A DNA stretch of 64,000 bases from JAIXWP01 sp964428835 (GCA_964428835.1 CAYRZQ010000016.1:5980-69979); one strand, 5' to 3'; numbered from the stretch's first letter, positions 49,839 to 60,076 are shown. Numbers and translations: made by a program. Notes: a model not told the origin generated them from the sequence alone.

Positions 49839-51890
49839 ATGAATGCTCTACATAACTACGCGCTCGGCCAATGGGTGGCAGGCGCTGGAAAAGGAAAAAA
49901 CCTCTATGATGCTGTCACTGGAGACATTGTAGCAACAGCTAGTGCCGAAGGCCTCGACTTTGCTGCCATGACTAACTACGCCAGAACAGTTGGTGGCCCT
50001 GCTTTGCGAAAACTAACATTCCAAGAACGCGGCCGCATGCTCAAAGCTCTCGCAATGTTCCTCAGCGAAAAAAAAGCCGCCTATTACGAAGTAAGTTATA
50101 GAACCGGTGCCACAAAAATCGACTCATGGATTGATATTGACGGTGGTATTGGCAACCTCTTCGCTTATGCCAGTTTGCGCAGACAATTTCCAAATGAAAC
50201 ATATTATGTTGATGGTGATACCGCCAAGCTTTCAAAGCAAGGAACATTCATAGGCCACCATATCATGGTACCTAAAGAAGGTGTTGCAATTCACATCAAT
50301 GCTTTCAACTTCCCGATTTGGGGAATGCTCGAAAAAATTGCTGTCAACCTTCTTGCTGGTGTTCCCGCTATCGTAAAGCCTGCTACTATTACTTCTTATC
50401 TGACAGAAGTGGTAACTAAAGATATCATCGCATCGGGCATTCTACCTGAAGGTTCGTTGCAATTGATCTGCGGAAGCGCCGAAGGAATTCTCGATCATAT
50501 CATCTCTCAAGATATTGTAACTTTTACAGGAAGTGCGTCAACTGGACGAATGCTGAAGCGTCACCCAAAAATTGTCGATGAAGCAGTACCATTTAATATG
50601 GAAGCCGACTCGCTCAATGCTTGCGTACTCGGGCTTGATGCCGCTTCAGGCACTCCCGAATTTGATGCATTCATCAAAGAAGTGAAAAAAGAAGTGACTG
50701 TAAAATGTGGTCAAAAATGTACCGCGATACGAAGAGTAATTGTGCCTTCACAATATCTCGAAGACGTACAGATCGCATTGGGACAAGCATTCGGCAAAAC
50801 ACCAATCGGCGACCCACGCAATGAAAATGTAAGAATGGGCGCACTCGCTGGAATGTCGCAGAGAGAAGATGTACTCGAAAAACTTGCTATTCTCACTCAA
50901 TCTTCAGAGATTGTTTTTGGAGATCCCAAAAATGTAGAAGTAATTGATGGTGATGCAAACAAGGGTGCATTCATTTCACCAATATTGCTCTTGAATAAAG
51001 AACCATTTAAAAATCTTGCAACACACGAGGTAGAAGCCTTTGGGCCTATCACTACTTTGATGCCTTACGAAACAATAGATGATGCCATCGCTCTTACTAA
51101 ACTCGGAAAGGGAAGCCTTGTATGTAGTATCGCTACCTACGATAAAAAAATAGCTCGTGACTTTGTAATTGGTTCCGCTTCGTATCATGGCCGTGTCTTA
51201 GTTCTTAATCGCGAAAGCGCAAAAGAAAGTACAGGCCATGGATCACCAATGCCTCTTCTCGTTCATGGCGGACCCGGAAGAGCCGGTGGCGGAGAAGAAA
51301 TGGGCGGAAAACGCGGAGTGATGCACTATCTGCAACGCACCGCCATCCAAGGAAGTCCATCATTCCTTACTGCTGTAACAAACGTTTATCAATACGGAGC
51401 CGATCAACCAGAAGCACAGCCTCATTTATTCAGGAAATATTTTGAGGAAATGCAAGTTGGTGAAACAGTGTTTACTCACAAGCATACGGTTACTGATGCC
51501 GACATCGTAAACTTTGCTAATGTGAGCGGTGACAACTTCTATGCTCACATGGATGCAACTTCACTTGAAGGAACCATCTTTGAACGCCGCGTAGCACATG
51601 GCTACTTCGTACTTTCAAAAGCCGCAGGTCTATTTGTTGATCCTAAAAAAGGTCCTGTGCTTTTAAACTACGGAATCGATGAAGCACGCTTCACAAAACC
51701 TGTTTACCCAGGAATGACTATCGGCGTTAGATTCACTGTGAAGGAAAAAGTAGATCAAGAAAAGAAATCACCTGAAGACATTGCTAAGGGAATTGTGAAA
51801 TTCCTGGTAGATGTTTACGATGAAACAGGCGAAACGGTCGCATTGGCCACAATTCTTACGATGGTAAAAAAATTGAATCAAGACGATTGA
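49839..51890 (+). CDS. paaZ: Bifunctional oxepin-CoA hydrolase / 3-oxo-5,6-dehydrosuberyl-CoA semialdehyde dehydrogenase
   Basis: The 683-residue protein matches PaaZ: an aldehyde dehydrogenase (about 1-520) with INAFNFPIWGMLEKIA, TFTGSASTGR, catalytic Glu255 in NMEADSLNA and Cys294 in GQKCTAI, then a MaoC-type hydratase (about 535-683) with VSGDNFYAHMD and RVAHGYFVLSKAAGLF. E. coli PaaZ uses E256 and C295. It hydrolytically opens the oxepin-CoA ring and oxidises the resulting aldehyde in phenylacetate degradation. No other paa genes are in the window, so the pathway must be encoded elsewhere or the enzyme serves a different aldehyde. Confidence 0.95.
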   Translation: MNALHNYALGQWVAGAGKGKNLYDAVTGDIVATASAEGLDFAAMTNYARTVGGPALRKLTFQERGRMLKALAMFLSEKKAAYYEVSYRTGATKIDSWIDIDGGIGNLFAYASLRRQFPNETYYVDGDTAKLSKQGTFIGHHIMVPKEGVAIHINAFNFPIWGMLEKIAVNLLAGVPAIVKPATITSYLTEVVTKDIIASGILPEGSLQLICGSAEGILDHIISQDIVTFTGSASTGRMLKRHPKIVDEAVPFNMEADSLNACVLGLDAASGTPEFDAFIKEVKKEVTVKCGQKCTAIRRVIVPSQYLEDVQIALGQAFGKTPIGDPRNENVRMGALAGMSQREDVLEKLAILTQSSEIVFGDPKNVEVIDGDANKGAFISPILLLNKEPFKNLATHEVEAFGPITTLMPYETIDDAIALTKLGKGSLVCSIATYDKKIARDFVIGSASYHGRVLVLNRESAKESTGHGSPMPLLVHGGPGRAGGGEEMGGKRGVMHYLQRTAIQGSPSFLTAVTNVYQYGADQPEAQPHLFRKYFEEMQVGETVFTHKHTVTDADIVNFANVSGDNFYAHMDATSLEGTIFERRVAHGYFVLSKAAGLFVDPKKGPVLLNYGIDEARFTKPVYPGMTIGVRFTVKEKVDQEKKSPEDIAKGIVKFLVDVYDETGETVALATILTMVKKLNQDD

Positions 51891-53347
51891 TGAAGTATAT
51901 TATCACTCTCTTTCTTCTTCTCACGACAATAGTCTCGCAATCTCAATGTGCGCCTGACTCTATACTTCCTCGCGAGAAGTTGATTGAAGATATTTACAAA
52001 TTAAAAAGCACGATTCTCGATTCTCATCCAAACCCATATCTGTTTTGTAGTAAACAAGAATTCAATGCAGCATTTGGCAAGGCGGCAGAGTCTATTACAC
52101 ACAATACGACTTATGCCGAGTTCATCTTAATTATCGCCGAAGCCGTAAGGGTTATCAAAGACTCTCATACTAGTATCGACTATGGACATCTGATTAAAGT
52201 TCAAACTGAAAATGAAAGAGGAATAATTCCAATAAAAGTACACTCCATTCAAGGACAAGTATTCACAGAAATCGAACGTGACTCCATTATTCCTGTCGGT
52301 TCTCGTATTCATTGTATAGATAACGTAGAGGCCACAGAGCTTTATAAAGAGGCAATGCAGTATGGATCTACCGAAGGCAACGCCATAACAGGACATCGCC
52401 GAATTTCAGATGCACTATTCTACTCCGTGATTGGGCTAAACAGACACTTCGGGGATACTGTCAAGATTGATTACGAACCATACGGCAGCGACACTATTAT
52501 CACCGCACTCTTTCCTACTTATGATAAAGAAAGATATAATCAAAGGCAAAAAAAACTAAGTACCACAGAATTCGAAAGGTTTCAGTCTTTAAACTACTAT
52601 AAAAACGATAGTATAGCAGTTCTCAAAATCGGAACCTTTAGCCCTGCTAACTTGAAGCAGTATCATAAATTTATTAAAAACTCATTCAAGGAGATCAAAG
52701 AGAAGAATGTTCAATTACTTGCCATAGATCTCAGGTACAACGGCGGCGGTAGATCAAGCAATGTGGAATACATATACTCATTTTTGAAACCGGAAGGTCA
52801 TAATACTCCAGCAAACATCATCGGTAAGTCTAGCCAGCTCGCTCGCAACAGGAGTCAATGGGCACGACGCGGATTTGTGAGATGGTATTTAAAAACATTC
52901 AACGGCCGCGATGAAGACATCGCAGCATTCGTAAAATTTTATGAAGATTCTATCGGTACATTAGATACGGCCTATTTCACGATTCCCGAAAAACAAAAAC
53001 CCAAATTTGTTTATACCGGAAAATGTGCTTTGTTTATCAATGGTATGACAGCCTCGGCTGGAGTTGATTTTACAAATACATTTTATAAAGAAAAAAGAGG
53101 TGAAGTAATTGGAGAACCCTGCCTGGGCCCGCACACCGGGACTTTTGGAAACCCCGCTGTTTTTGAACTACCCAATAGTAAGCTTCCCGTTATTATTGCT
53201 ACCATTAGGTATAATTATGACAATACCTTTCAATATGATGCGCAACCAATAAAACCCAATGTTTCTATTGAAGTAACGCAAGAGACATTGGCGAAAGGTA
53301 TTGATCCATATCTTGAATATTTACTTTCTTCATTCAGTGCGAAATGA
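51890..53347 (+). CDS. S41 family peptidase
   Basis: ATG 51890 overlaps the paaZ stop by one base and gives signal peptide MKYIITLFLLLTTIVSQSQ; 485 residues. An N-terminal domain (LIEDIYKLKSTILDSHPNPYLFCSKQEFNAAF) typical of Bacteroidota S41 peptidases, a short degenerate PDZ-like part, and the catalytic domain (about 240-480) with AIDLRYNGGGRSSNVEYIYSFL and the nucleophile Ser in NGMTASAGVDFTN. It is exported and probably degrades periplasmic or extracellular peptides. It overlaps the next gene by 4 bp. Confidence 0.88.
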   Translation: MKYIITLFLLLTTIVSQSQCAPDSILPREKLIEDIYKLKSTILDSHPNPYLFCSKQEFNAAFGKAAESITHNTTYAEFILIIAEAVRVIKDSHTSIDYGHLIKVQTENERGIIPIKVHSIQGQVFTEIERDSIIPVGSRIHCIDNVEATELYKEAMQYGSTEGNAITGHRRISDALFYSVIGLNRHFGDTVKIDYEPYGSDTIITALFPTYDKERYNQRQKKLSTTEFERFQSLNYYKNDSIAVLKIGTFSPANLKQYHKFIKNSFKEIKEKNVQLLAIDLRYNGGGRSSNVEYIYSFLKPEGHNTPANIIGKSSQLARNRSQWARRGFVRWYLKTFNGRDEDIAAFVKFYEDSIGTLDTAYFTIPEKQKPKFVYTGKCALFINGMTASAGVDFTNTFYKEKRGEVIGEPCLGPHTGTFGNPAVFELPNSKLPVIIATIRYNYDNTFQYDAQPIKPNVSIEVTQETLAKGIDPYLEYLLSSFSAK

Positions 53348-54465
53348 GATATCATTTAGTTTTTCTTTTTTTTATTTCCTCTCTTTTTTCCACAGCGCGT
53401 TCCGCACCAGAGGCAGTGCTTCTTTCGTCAAAAAATCCCGACATTGAATTGCTGGATAGCCTTTCAGCTTCATTGCTTAAAGAATCTAATCCCAGGGCGG
53501 TAATCTTGTGGCACCGCCACTTCAATATACAAAACAAACAGACCGCGGCTGCTCTTTGGATGCTTTCACCCGTCGATGTAATACTCCTGGACTCATCTAA
53601 CATTGGTCCCTTTCTCAATTGGGACAATACCTTGAAGTCAATTAAAAAACCAAAACTGAAATTACTCGCACTGGATTCGCTGTTAGCTATTCGTCCCGCA
53701 AATGCGGATCAAATGATTCACAGAATCCTTGCATTGTCTGAAGCAAGAGGTTTGCTTGGAAAAAGACGCAAAGAAATTATTGCTGAGTATACAAGTCTTC
53801 CAAGCGAAATCAGTCTGTCTGGATATGAAGAATTGCGCTATCGATTGGCTTTGAATTTTTTGTTTAGAAGCTTAAATGCCTCTTCTGAATTGAAGGCAAA
53901 CATGGCTGCCATTTCAAAAATTCAAAATGTTTACGATTTCAACTTTGAAAATTATTGTGCTAAACTTTTGACCGCACTAGCCTTAGAACTAAATCAAGTC
54001 AATCAAAACGCAGCTGCAAAACCAACCACTCCTGTCTCAGATGTAAATGACAACTCCAATTTTTATCTAATAGTAGTAATTTGTCTCTTACTTATTATTT
54101 CTGGTCTTATTGTGACTTTATTCATTCTCAAGAAAAGAAATAATGTAACTACCCACAATGGTAAAGAAGATTTTCTTCAAAAGGAACGAAAATGGGAAGA
54201 GAAAGAAACCATATATCTTCAACAAATTGATGATTTAAAAGATAAATTGGTTCATTCAAATGCAGAAAATGACAAATTAAAATTGTATTTTAATTCCAAC
54301 CAACAAATCATCAAGGAATCAAAAGAACAACTAGAAGAGCTCCAAGCAATTGTAAAAGAGCAAATTGACGAGGTTGTAAAGGAACCAGGGGTAGCTCAAG
54401 TCATGAATTTAAAAAATGGACTTACCAGAGGACTCATGAAACTCCGCGATTCCCTAGGGAAGTAA
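53344..54465 (+). CDS. Membrane protein with C-terminal coiled coil, unknown function
   Basis: The 373-residue protein has a signal peptide (MRYHLVFLFFISSLFSTARS), a mostly helical exported domain (about 22-235), one transmembrane helix (FYLIVVICLLLIISGLIVTLFIL, about 239-261) and a cytoplasmic coiled coil (about 270-350; KWEEKETIYLQQIDDLKDKLV, SKEQLEELQAIVKEQIDE). I recognise no family. It is translationally coupled (ATGA overlap) to the S41 peptidase, so they probably act together; the terminator at 54484 ends this unit. Confidence 0.75.
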   Translation: MRYHLVFLFFISSLFSTARSAPEAVLLSSKNPDIELLDSLSASLLKESNPRAVILWHRHFNIQNKQTAAALWMLSPVDVILLDSSNIGPFLNWDNTLKSIKKPKLKLLALDSLLAIRPANADQMIHRILALSEARGLLGKRRKEIIAEYTSLPSEISLSGYEELRYRLALNFLFRSLNASSELKANMAAISKIQNVYDFNFENYCAKLLTALALELNQVNQNAAAKPTTPVSDVNDNSNFYLIVVICLLLIISGLIVTLFILKKRNNVTTHNGKEDFLQKERKWEEKETIYLQQIDDLKDKLVHSNAENDKLKLYFNSNQQIIKESKEQLEELQAIVKEQIDEVVKEPGVAQVMNLKNGLTRGLMKLRDSLGK

Positions 54466-54483
54466 TCAATTCATATATACCAA

Positions 54484-54507
54484 AAAACCCCGCTCGTTGC
54501 GGGGTTT
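54484..54507 (+). terminator. Terminator after the coiled-coil gene
   Basis: AAACCCCGC (54484-54492) pairs with GCGGGGTTT (54499-54507) around TCGTTG-like loop, followed by TT. It is 18 bp after the stop codon. Confidence 0.88.
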
Positions 54508-54823
54508 TTCGGCTCTTGATTACTTAAATAACTATCCCGAGGCTCAGGCCCGACGAGATATTCTTATCACTTTATACCGCCAAATATAGTATTTGTTACC
54601 AAATTTTTGCATTTCGTACCCATATTTTGTAGAAGGTAAAAATTTTTCATTCTTGAAAGGCTATCACTCTAGATTACAACTTTCATTTTCAATCTAATAA
54701 CATAAAACTTATAATACAACATATAATCAGTGGTGATTTTAATTCATTTTGTGAGAATATACCTGCAACTTAAAGTGGGGTAAGTTGCTCTTACAATATA
54801 TTTAGTACACAAATCTAAACTAC
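54508..54823. other. AT-rich intergenic region
   Basis: Just over 300 bp without a gene. It contains a TATATTTA sequence at 54797-54804, a near match to the -7 box 19 bp before ATG 54824, but no convincing -33. Otherwise I see nothing recognisable. Confidence 0.5.
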
Positions 54824-57800
54824 ATGAATAGAGTATTATTACTTCTAGCCTTTTGCACTACATTTTTGAATTCTTTTGCGCAGTCTGAGACATTTGGTTG
54901 TACCGATCCAAATGCATCAAACTTCGATCCTCTAGCCACAACTGATGATGAAAGTTGTTGTTACGAGGATTTTTTAATTACTGCGAGCTCTAGCTCCAGT
55001 GCCTATTTTATAATTTACAATAATCAAGGCCAATTATTCGGAGAAGTATATTTCCCCGGCACATATCAGCTATGCATTCCCTCCGGTTGTCAAACGTTCT
55101 TCATTTCAAGCTACGATGGAACGCCTGTAAGTTGCACAGCCGTCGATCAATTCGGAAACGACTATTCAATTGATTCTGCTCCCGGGCTCTCCACCACAGT
55201 TGAGTTCACGCTCGGTGAAGGAATAGTTGGTTGCATGGTGCCTGGTGCTTGCAACTACAATCCAGAAGCAACATGCTATGCAGCATGTGAATTTGATTGT
55301 ACCGGTTGCACCGACCCTAATGCCTTAAATTACGATGCTGCCGCAACCGTTGATGATGGTTCTTGCTGCCTAAGCTCTGAAACATGGTATACCATTGAAG
55401 CAGATGGAATCGTAGACTTCGTCGCATACGATCCATCGACGGGATTACAAGTAGCGGGCGAATACCCTTCAGAAACTGGTTTTTGCATGGATCAACCTTG
55501 TTTTGAACTCTATATCTACGACAATCTAGGTCAGCCTTCCAACGTAACTGTTTCCAATCAAGGTACAGTAGTATATTCGGGATTCGTAGATAATTTCAAT
55601 ACGATTTATTTAACTATAGGCTCTCAAGGTGTTTCTGGTTGCGCCGATGCCAGCGCGTGCAATTTTGATCCCGAAGCCACATGCTCCAGTTTTAACAACT
55701 GCGACTACTCATGCTACGGTTGTACAGATCCTACGGCTATCAACTACGACGAGTCAGCAACCATCGATGATGGTACTTGCTGCTCTTCCGAAAACTATTT
55801 AACAATTACCGCAAACAGTGCTTTCCAGTTAGTGATTTATAACAGCTCTTATTACAATACTATTTATGTAAATCCCGGTGAAGCTGTAAACGCATGCGTT
55901 CCAGACGGATGTTACACCGGATATGCTTCCAACCTATTGTTTGATGGTCAAAGCTCTTCATTGACCATCACCGATCCGCTAGGCAATGTCATTTTCGACT
56001 TTACAACTGAGAGCTTTGACATGCCAGTGAACTTCTCATATAACGCAACCGAAGGTTGCCTCGACGCATCAGCATGTAACTACACTCCAAGTGCGAATTG
56101 CGGAAATGCAGCTCTTTGCGATTATTCTTGTCAAGGTTGTACAAACCCCGAAGCGGTAAACTTTAATCCTGATGCTACCATTGATAACGGCACTTGCTGT
56201 ATCGAGCAATGGACCATAAGCGCTGATACTGACTTCTACTACTACCTCGGACTTTCAAATATTTACACAGGCCAATTCCAATCAGGATTTAGTGCAAACA
56301 ATGAAGCAGTATTGTGTATTAATCCTGGATGCATGAACCTCACTGTCTATGATTTGAATTATAATGCTATTGCATACACTTTAACAAGCAATACTGGTGA
56401 AGTCATTGAGATTGAGTTGAGTGAAGATCCTTTCATGTATCAACCCTATTTCTTCGATTTCCAAGCTACTGTGGGATGTGGAGACCCAAGCGCATGCAAC
56501 TTCAACCCAGAAGCAAATTGTATCGACTACTCTGCTTGCGACTATTCTTGTTTTGGCTGCATCGATCCAGAGGCAATAAATTTCGATCCAAACGCTACTG
56601 TCAACGGCGGTAACTGCTGCTATAGTAATTACTACACCATGATTTTGAGCGGTGAAGCTTATTGGTCAGTAGCTTCCAACAGTCATCACGGCGACTATTC
56701 GTATGGCCAATATCCATTTCAAAATGGTTTCTGTTCAGAAACTGAGTGCTTCACAATTTACTTCTACTCTTTCACCGGAGAGCCTATTGATTATACTATT
56801 ACCGACCAAAATGGTTCCGTGATAGCATCGGGTACCACAAACGGGTATGAAGAAATTGTTGTGTCAACTGACGGTAATAATGTTACTGGTTGCGCCGATC
56901 CTTATGCTTGTAACTACAACCCCGCTGTATCATGCAGCTCATGGTATCTCTGCGACTATAGCTGTTATGGCTGTACCAATGCGGAGGCGTTCAATTATAA
57001 TCCAACCGCTACTTATGATGACGGTACCTGCTGCACAGAGAATTGGATTTCTATAGAACTTAACTCACCTGGATATTGGACAGTATATTATCTCAATCAA
57101 GGCCAACAACTCTCTGGTATATACCCTGATCAATCAGGATTTTGCGGACTTGAGGGATGCTTCTACTTCGAGGTATACAGTGTCGGAGGAGAACAGTTAA
57201 CTTACTCTTTAACTAACGCCGATGGAAATGTAATCGGTCAAGGTGTCTCTGAATATTATAGCTTTATCTATGATGTGTTTTCAACTAACGGAGAAACACC
57301 TGGTTGTACGGACCCAAGCGCTTGCAACTTCGATCCAAATGCTACATGTGATTTAGGAAACTGCTTCTATTTCTGCGGTGGATGCACCGATACAGAAGCT
57401 TTGAATTTCAATCCACTCGCACAGTTCGAAGATGGTAGCTGCATATACCAAATGGAATCTCCAATCATCACTTTTGAGATCGATGAAATCACAGAAGAAG
57501 GCGTTTACTATGTGCGCGCTGCTGTAATGAGCATTGGAAACGGTGCTCCATACCTCTTGAGCACGGTAGATGGTGCTGACATGACGATGATCAACGAAAA
57601 CGGTCAGTATGCCCTCGGGCCATTCCCATGTGGTCAAGATGTGATGGTGAGTCTCAACTCCACTTCTCTTGGCATGACTCAATTCATGGCGTCTGACCCA
57701 ATGAGTGGAAACTGTTTGATTGTGAGCAATCAAGAAATTGAAGAAGTTCCTTCTAGTTTGAATGTATTCCCTAATCCAGCTAATGATCAAGTTAATATCA

Positions 57801-57988
57801 CTGGACTCGGCGACGGCATCAACATCATTAGATTGATCGACATGACTGGCCGTGTAGTATTCGAACAACAAACTAGCGCGACAACACAAGCTACAATAGA
57901 TGTAACATCATTGAGCGGTGGTTTGTATCAATTGTCGGTACAAAACAACAACGTGCTCACCAATACCTCAGTGGTAATTAAGAGGTAA
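54824..57988 (+). CDS. Cys/Asp-rich modular repeat protein, T9SS cargo
   Basis: The 1054-residue protein has a signal peptide (residues 1-19) and a type A T9SS tail (FPNPANDQVNITG...GGLYQLSVQNN). Between them two motifs alternate: seven of type GCTDP.A.N(F/Y)...A..DDG(S/T)CC and six of type GC.D.SACN(F/Y).P.A.C....CDYSC, each pair followed by a module of about 85 residues with two cysteines (FCM..PCFEL..Y). Six modules are thus framed by Asp/Asn-rich, cysteine-rich links that resemble thrombospondin type 3-like Ca-binding loops. Long surface filament or adhesin is a plausible guess. Similar single motifs occur in the 22906 and 34053 gene products. Confidence 0.85.
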   Translation: MNRVLLLLAFCTTFLNSFAQSETFGCTDPNASNFDPLATTDDESCCYEDFLITASSSSSAYFIIYNNQGQLFGEVYFPGTYQLCIPSGCQTFFISSYDGTPVSCTAVDQFGNDYSIDSAPGLSTTVEFTLGEGIVGCMVPGACNYNPEATCYAACEFDCTGCTDPNALNYDAAATVDDGSCCLSSETWYTIEADGIVDFVAYDPSTGLQVAGEYPSETGFCMDQPCFELYIYDNLGQPSNVTVSNQGTVVYSGFVDNFNTIYLTIGSQGVSGCADASACNFDPEATCSSFNNCDYSCYGCTDPTAINYDESATIDDGTCCSSENYLTITANSAFQLVIYNSSYYNTIYVNPGEAVNACVPDGCYTGYASNLLFDGQSSSLTITDPLGNVIFDFTTESFDMPVNFSYNATEGCLDASACNYTPSANCGNAALCDYSCQGCTNPEAVNFNPDATIDNGTCCIEQWTISADTDFYYYLGLSNIYTGQFQSGFSANNEAVLCINPGCMNLTVYDLNYNAIAYTLTSNTGEVIEIELSEDPFMYQPYFFDFQATVGCGDPSACNFNPEANCIDYSACDYSCFGCIDPEAINFDPNATVNGGNCCYSNYYTMILSGEAYWSVASNSHHGDYSYGQYPFQNGFCSETECFTIYFYSFTGEPIDYTITDQNGSVIASGTTNGYEEIVVSTDGNNVTGCADPYACNYNPAVSCSSWYLCDYSCYGCTNAEAFNYNPTATYDDGTCCTENWISIELNSPGYWTVYYLNQGQQLSGIYPDQSGFCGLEGCFYFEVYSVGGEQLTYSLTNADGNVIGQGVSEYYSFIYDVFSTNGETPGCTDPSACNFDPNATCDLGNCFYFCGGCTDTEALNFNPLAQFEDGSCIYQMESPIITFEIDEITEEGVYYVRAAVMSIGNGAPYLLSTVDGADMTMINENGQYALGPFPCGQDVMVSLNSTSLGMTQFMASDPMSGNCLIVSNQEIEEVPSSLNVFPNPANDQVNITGLGDGINIIRLIDMTGRVVFEQQTSATTQATIDVTSLSGGLYQLSVQNNNVLTNTSVVIKR

Positions 57989-58008
57989 TAGATTATCATT
58001 TTTTAAAG

Positions 58009-58041
58009 AATAGGCTGTCCGAAGCAAGCGGACGGCCTATT
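58009..58041 (+). terminator. Terminator of the repeat-protein gene
   Basis: AATAGGCTGTCCG (58009-58021) pairs with CGGACGGCCTATT (58029-58041), one G-T pair, followed by a T tract to 58047. Confidence 0.92.
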
Positions 58042-58080
58042 TTTTTTATTTGTAAATTGCACTGCACCCATCAGAGCAGT

Positions 58081-59046
58081 ATGATAGAATTTATTAGAAA
58101 ACACATCATTTCGAGAATCACACGGAGAAGCGGGCTAGAAAGCGTATTGCCCTCCTCCTTCCTAATTGCCAAAGAATATCGAAACCTTCGGCTTACCGTT
58201 CGAAGTCAAATCAAACAGATATTCTTTATCATCGTGGGAATGTTTTCAGCGGCCTTTGGCCTTGAGAGCTTTCTTCTGCCAAACGGATTCATTGATGGCG
58301 GGGCCACGGGCATCGCTCTTTTGTCTTCTGAATTATTGAACGTCCCTCTAGCTGCATTGATTATCTTAATCAACGTCCCTTTCATTTTCATGGGCTATAA
58401 AATGCTCGGGTGGGAGTTTATGATTAAGACCATTTTTGCCGTTGTTGGATTGGCTGCCATCCTCGCCACAATCCCTTTCCCCGATGTTACACATGATAAA
58501 CTTCTGGTAGCAGTATTCGGAGGATTCTTTCTTGGTGCAGGCATAGGGCTAGCGGTTAGGGGCGGAGGCGTGCTCGACGGCACAGAAGTACTGGCAATCT
58601 TTCTAAGCAGAAAAACCAGCGCCACCATCGGAGACGTTATTCTAATCATCAACATAGTAATCTTTTCCGCTGCTGCCTATTTACTCAACATCGAAACAGC
58701 TCTTTACTCCATGATCACTTACCTCGCTGCATCAAAGACAGTAGATTTTATTATTGAAGGTATCGAAGAATATACTGGAGTAACCATCATTTCATCACAC
58801 CACGAAGAAATAATTGATATGATCACGCATCGCCTTGGTCGAGGAATCACAGTTTACCAAGGAAAAAGAGGATACGGAAAAAAAGGGCACGTGAGTGACG
58901 TAGAAATTATATTCACCGTAATCACGCGCCTTGAATTGTCTTCCTTAACGACCGAAATTGAAAAAATTGATCCTAATGCTTTTGTAGTAATGCATAGCAT
59001 CAAGGATACTAAAGGAGGAATGATTAAAAAAAGACCACTCCATTAG
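58081..59046 (+). CDS. YitT family membrane protein (DUF161 plus DUF2179)
   Basis: ATG 58081 is preferred to the upstream TTG. The 321-residue protein carries four to five hydrophobic segments (about 50-68, 86-103, 115-133, 143-160, 180-200), including LLPNGFIDGGATGIALL and RGGGVLDGTEVLAIFLSRKT that define YitT/DUF161, then a cytoplasmic DUF2179 domain (about 235-315; RGITVYQGKRGYG). Function of YitT proteins is unknown. Its 3' end overlaps the convergent btuG-like gene by 23 bp. Confidence 0.9.
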   Translation: MIEFIRKHIISRITRRSGLESVLPSSFLIAKEYRNLRLTVRSQIKQIFFIIVGMFSAAFGLESFLLPNGFIDGGATGIALLSSELLNVPLAALIILINVPFIFMGYKMLGWEFMIKTIFAVVGLAAILATIPFPDVTHDKLLVAVFGGFFLGAGIGLAVRGGGVLDGTEVLAIFLSRKTSATIGDVILIINIVIFSAAAYLLNIETALYSMITYLAASKTVDFIIEGIEEYTGVTIISSHHEEIIDMITHRLGRGITVYQGKRGYGKKGHVSDVEIIFTVITRLELSSLTTEIEKIDPNAFVVMHSIKDTKGGMIKKRPLH

Positions 59047-60076
59047 TGCCTATTCCTGCTGTCCATTGATGAATTAAAGCTCCTTCAAAATTGTACTGAA
59101 ACAATGTTGAAGATGTGGTAAAATTGGGAATGCTTGTAAGCCAGATATCCTGTCCATTGCGAATATCAATCGAATTATAGTTGCCATTAAGAAAAATACT
59201 TCCTGGCAATTCACCAGAGACCGTATTAAAGGAATACAGTTCATCATTGATATAGTAAATGACATTATTCTCAACTTCCATGTGTTTCGGATGATCACCT
59301 AATGTGCCAACCACTGAATTTGAAATCACCTCATTTGTAGAAGAATTAATGCTTACAAGACGAGCCTCTGTTTCTTCCAAAATCTCTGGCCAAACACCGT
59401 AAACCACTTTTCCGCTGCACAAAACCCAAACATTACCTTGATCATCTACGTCGATATCATTCGGGCGATCACCCACTGCAATCGTTGAGATAACGGTGTT
59501 GGTTGAAATATCTATAACACTCACGGTATTATCCTCAATCCAACCACCACTATTACAAACGAAGAGCTTTCCACCGTGAACGAGCAGACGCTCGGGACCA
59601 TTACCAACAGCTATAGAGGTTTCAATAGCGTGCGTTTCAGGATTGATGACATGAACACTCCCAGCCATTGATCCCGCGCTTAAATAAAGTCTTCCATTAC
59701 CACCATCCACAATATAGCGAGGATAATTGATTCCCTCTATCGTTGTGATATTCTGCCAATTACTTTTATTGAAAACTTCAATCTTATTACTGCCATTCAA
59801 TACAGCAAAGCCCTTACTACCGTGAGAAACATAACTCTGAAGAACATCACCCAATGGAACACCATTCGCATCAAAATATGGATCACTTTGAATTTCTTGT
59901 TCAGAAACAATGAACGAAAGTGAAGCATTGTTTGCGTTAAACGCCCCTTCATTAAGCGCATAAAAACCCATTGTGACGGGGGTTTGAGGAGTTGTTGGAG
60001 TTTGTTCCTCATTCTCATCTTTTTTACAAGAAGTCAATGCAAGAACTACCGCTGCGAAATAGAAATACTTTTTCAT
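59024..60076 (-). CDS. BtuG-like cobalamin-binding surface lipoprotein (DUF5074 beta-propeller)
   Basis: The 350-residue lipoprotein (ALTSCKKDE, acylated Cys at residue 17) folds as a YVTN/YncE-like beta-propeller: repeated strands such as GRLYLSAGSMAGSVHVINPETHAIETSI, NTVSVIDISTNTVISTIAVGDRPNDIDVDDQGNVWVL and VIYYINDELYSFNT. In Bacteroides, BtuG of this type sits on top of BtuB and binds cobalamin with very high affinity. Here it overlaps the BtuB-like gene by 4 bp and is controlled by a cobalamin riboswitch, which strongly supports that role. Start and stop lie in a compact operon. Confidence 0.85.
   Translation of the reverse strand: MKKYFYFAAVVLALTSCKKDENEEQTPTTPQTPVTMGFYALNEGAFNANNASLSFIVSEQEIQSDPYFDANGVPLGDVLQSYVSHGSKGFAVLNGSNKIEVFNKSNWQNITTIEGINYPRYIVDGGNGRLYLSAGSMAGSVHVINPETHAIETSIAVGNGPERLLVHGGKLFVCNSGGWIEDNTVSVIDISTNTVISTIAVGDRPNDIDVDDQGNVWVLCSGKVVYGVWPEILEETEARLVSINSSTNEVISNSVVGTLGDHPKHMEVENNVIYYINDELYSFNTVSGELPGSIFLNGNYNSIDIRNGQDIWLTSIPNFTTSSTLFQYNFEGALIHQWTAGIGTNGVVFF

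Noticed and set aside
49839..51890. Complete phenylacetate degradation cluster
   Set aside because: Only paaZ is present; no paaABCDE, paaF, paaG or paaK-like genes are in the window.
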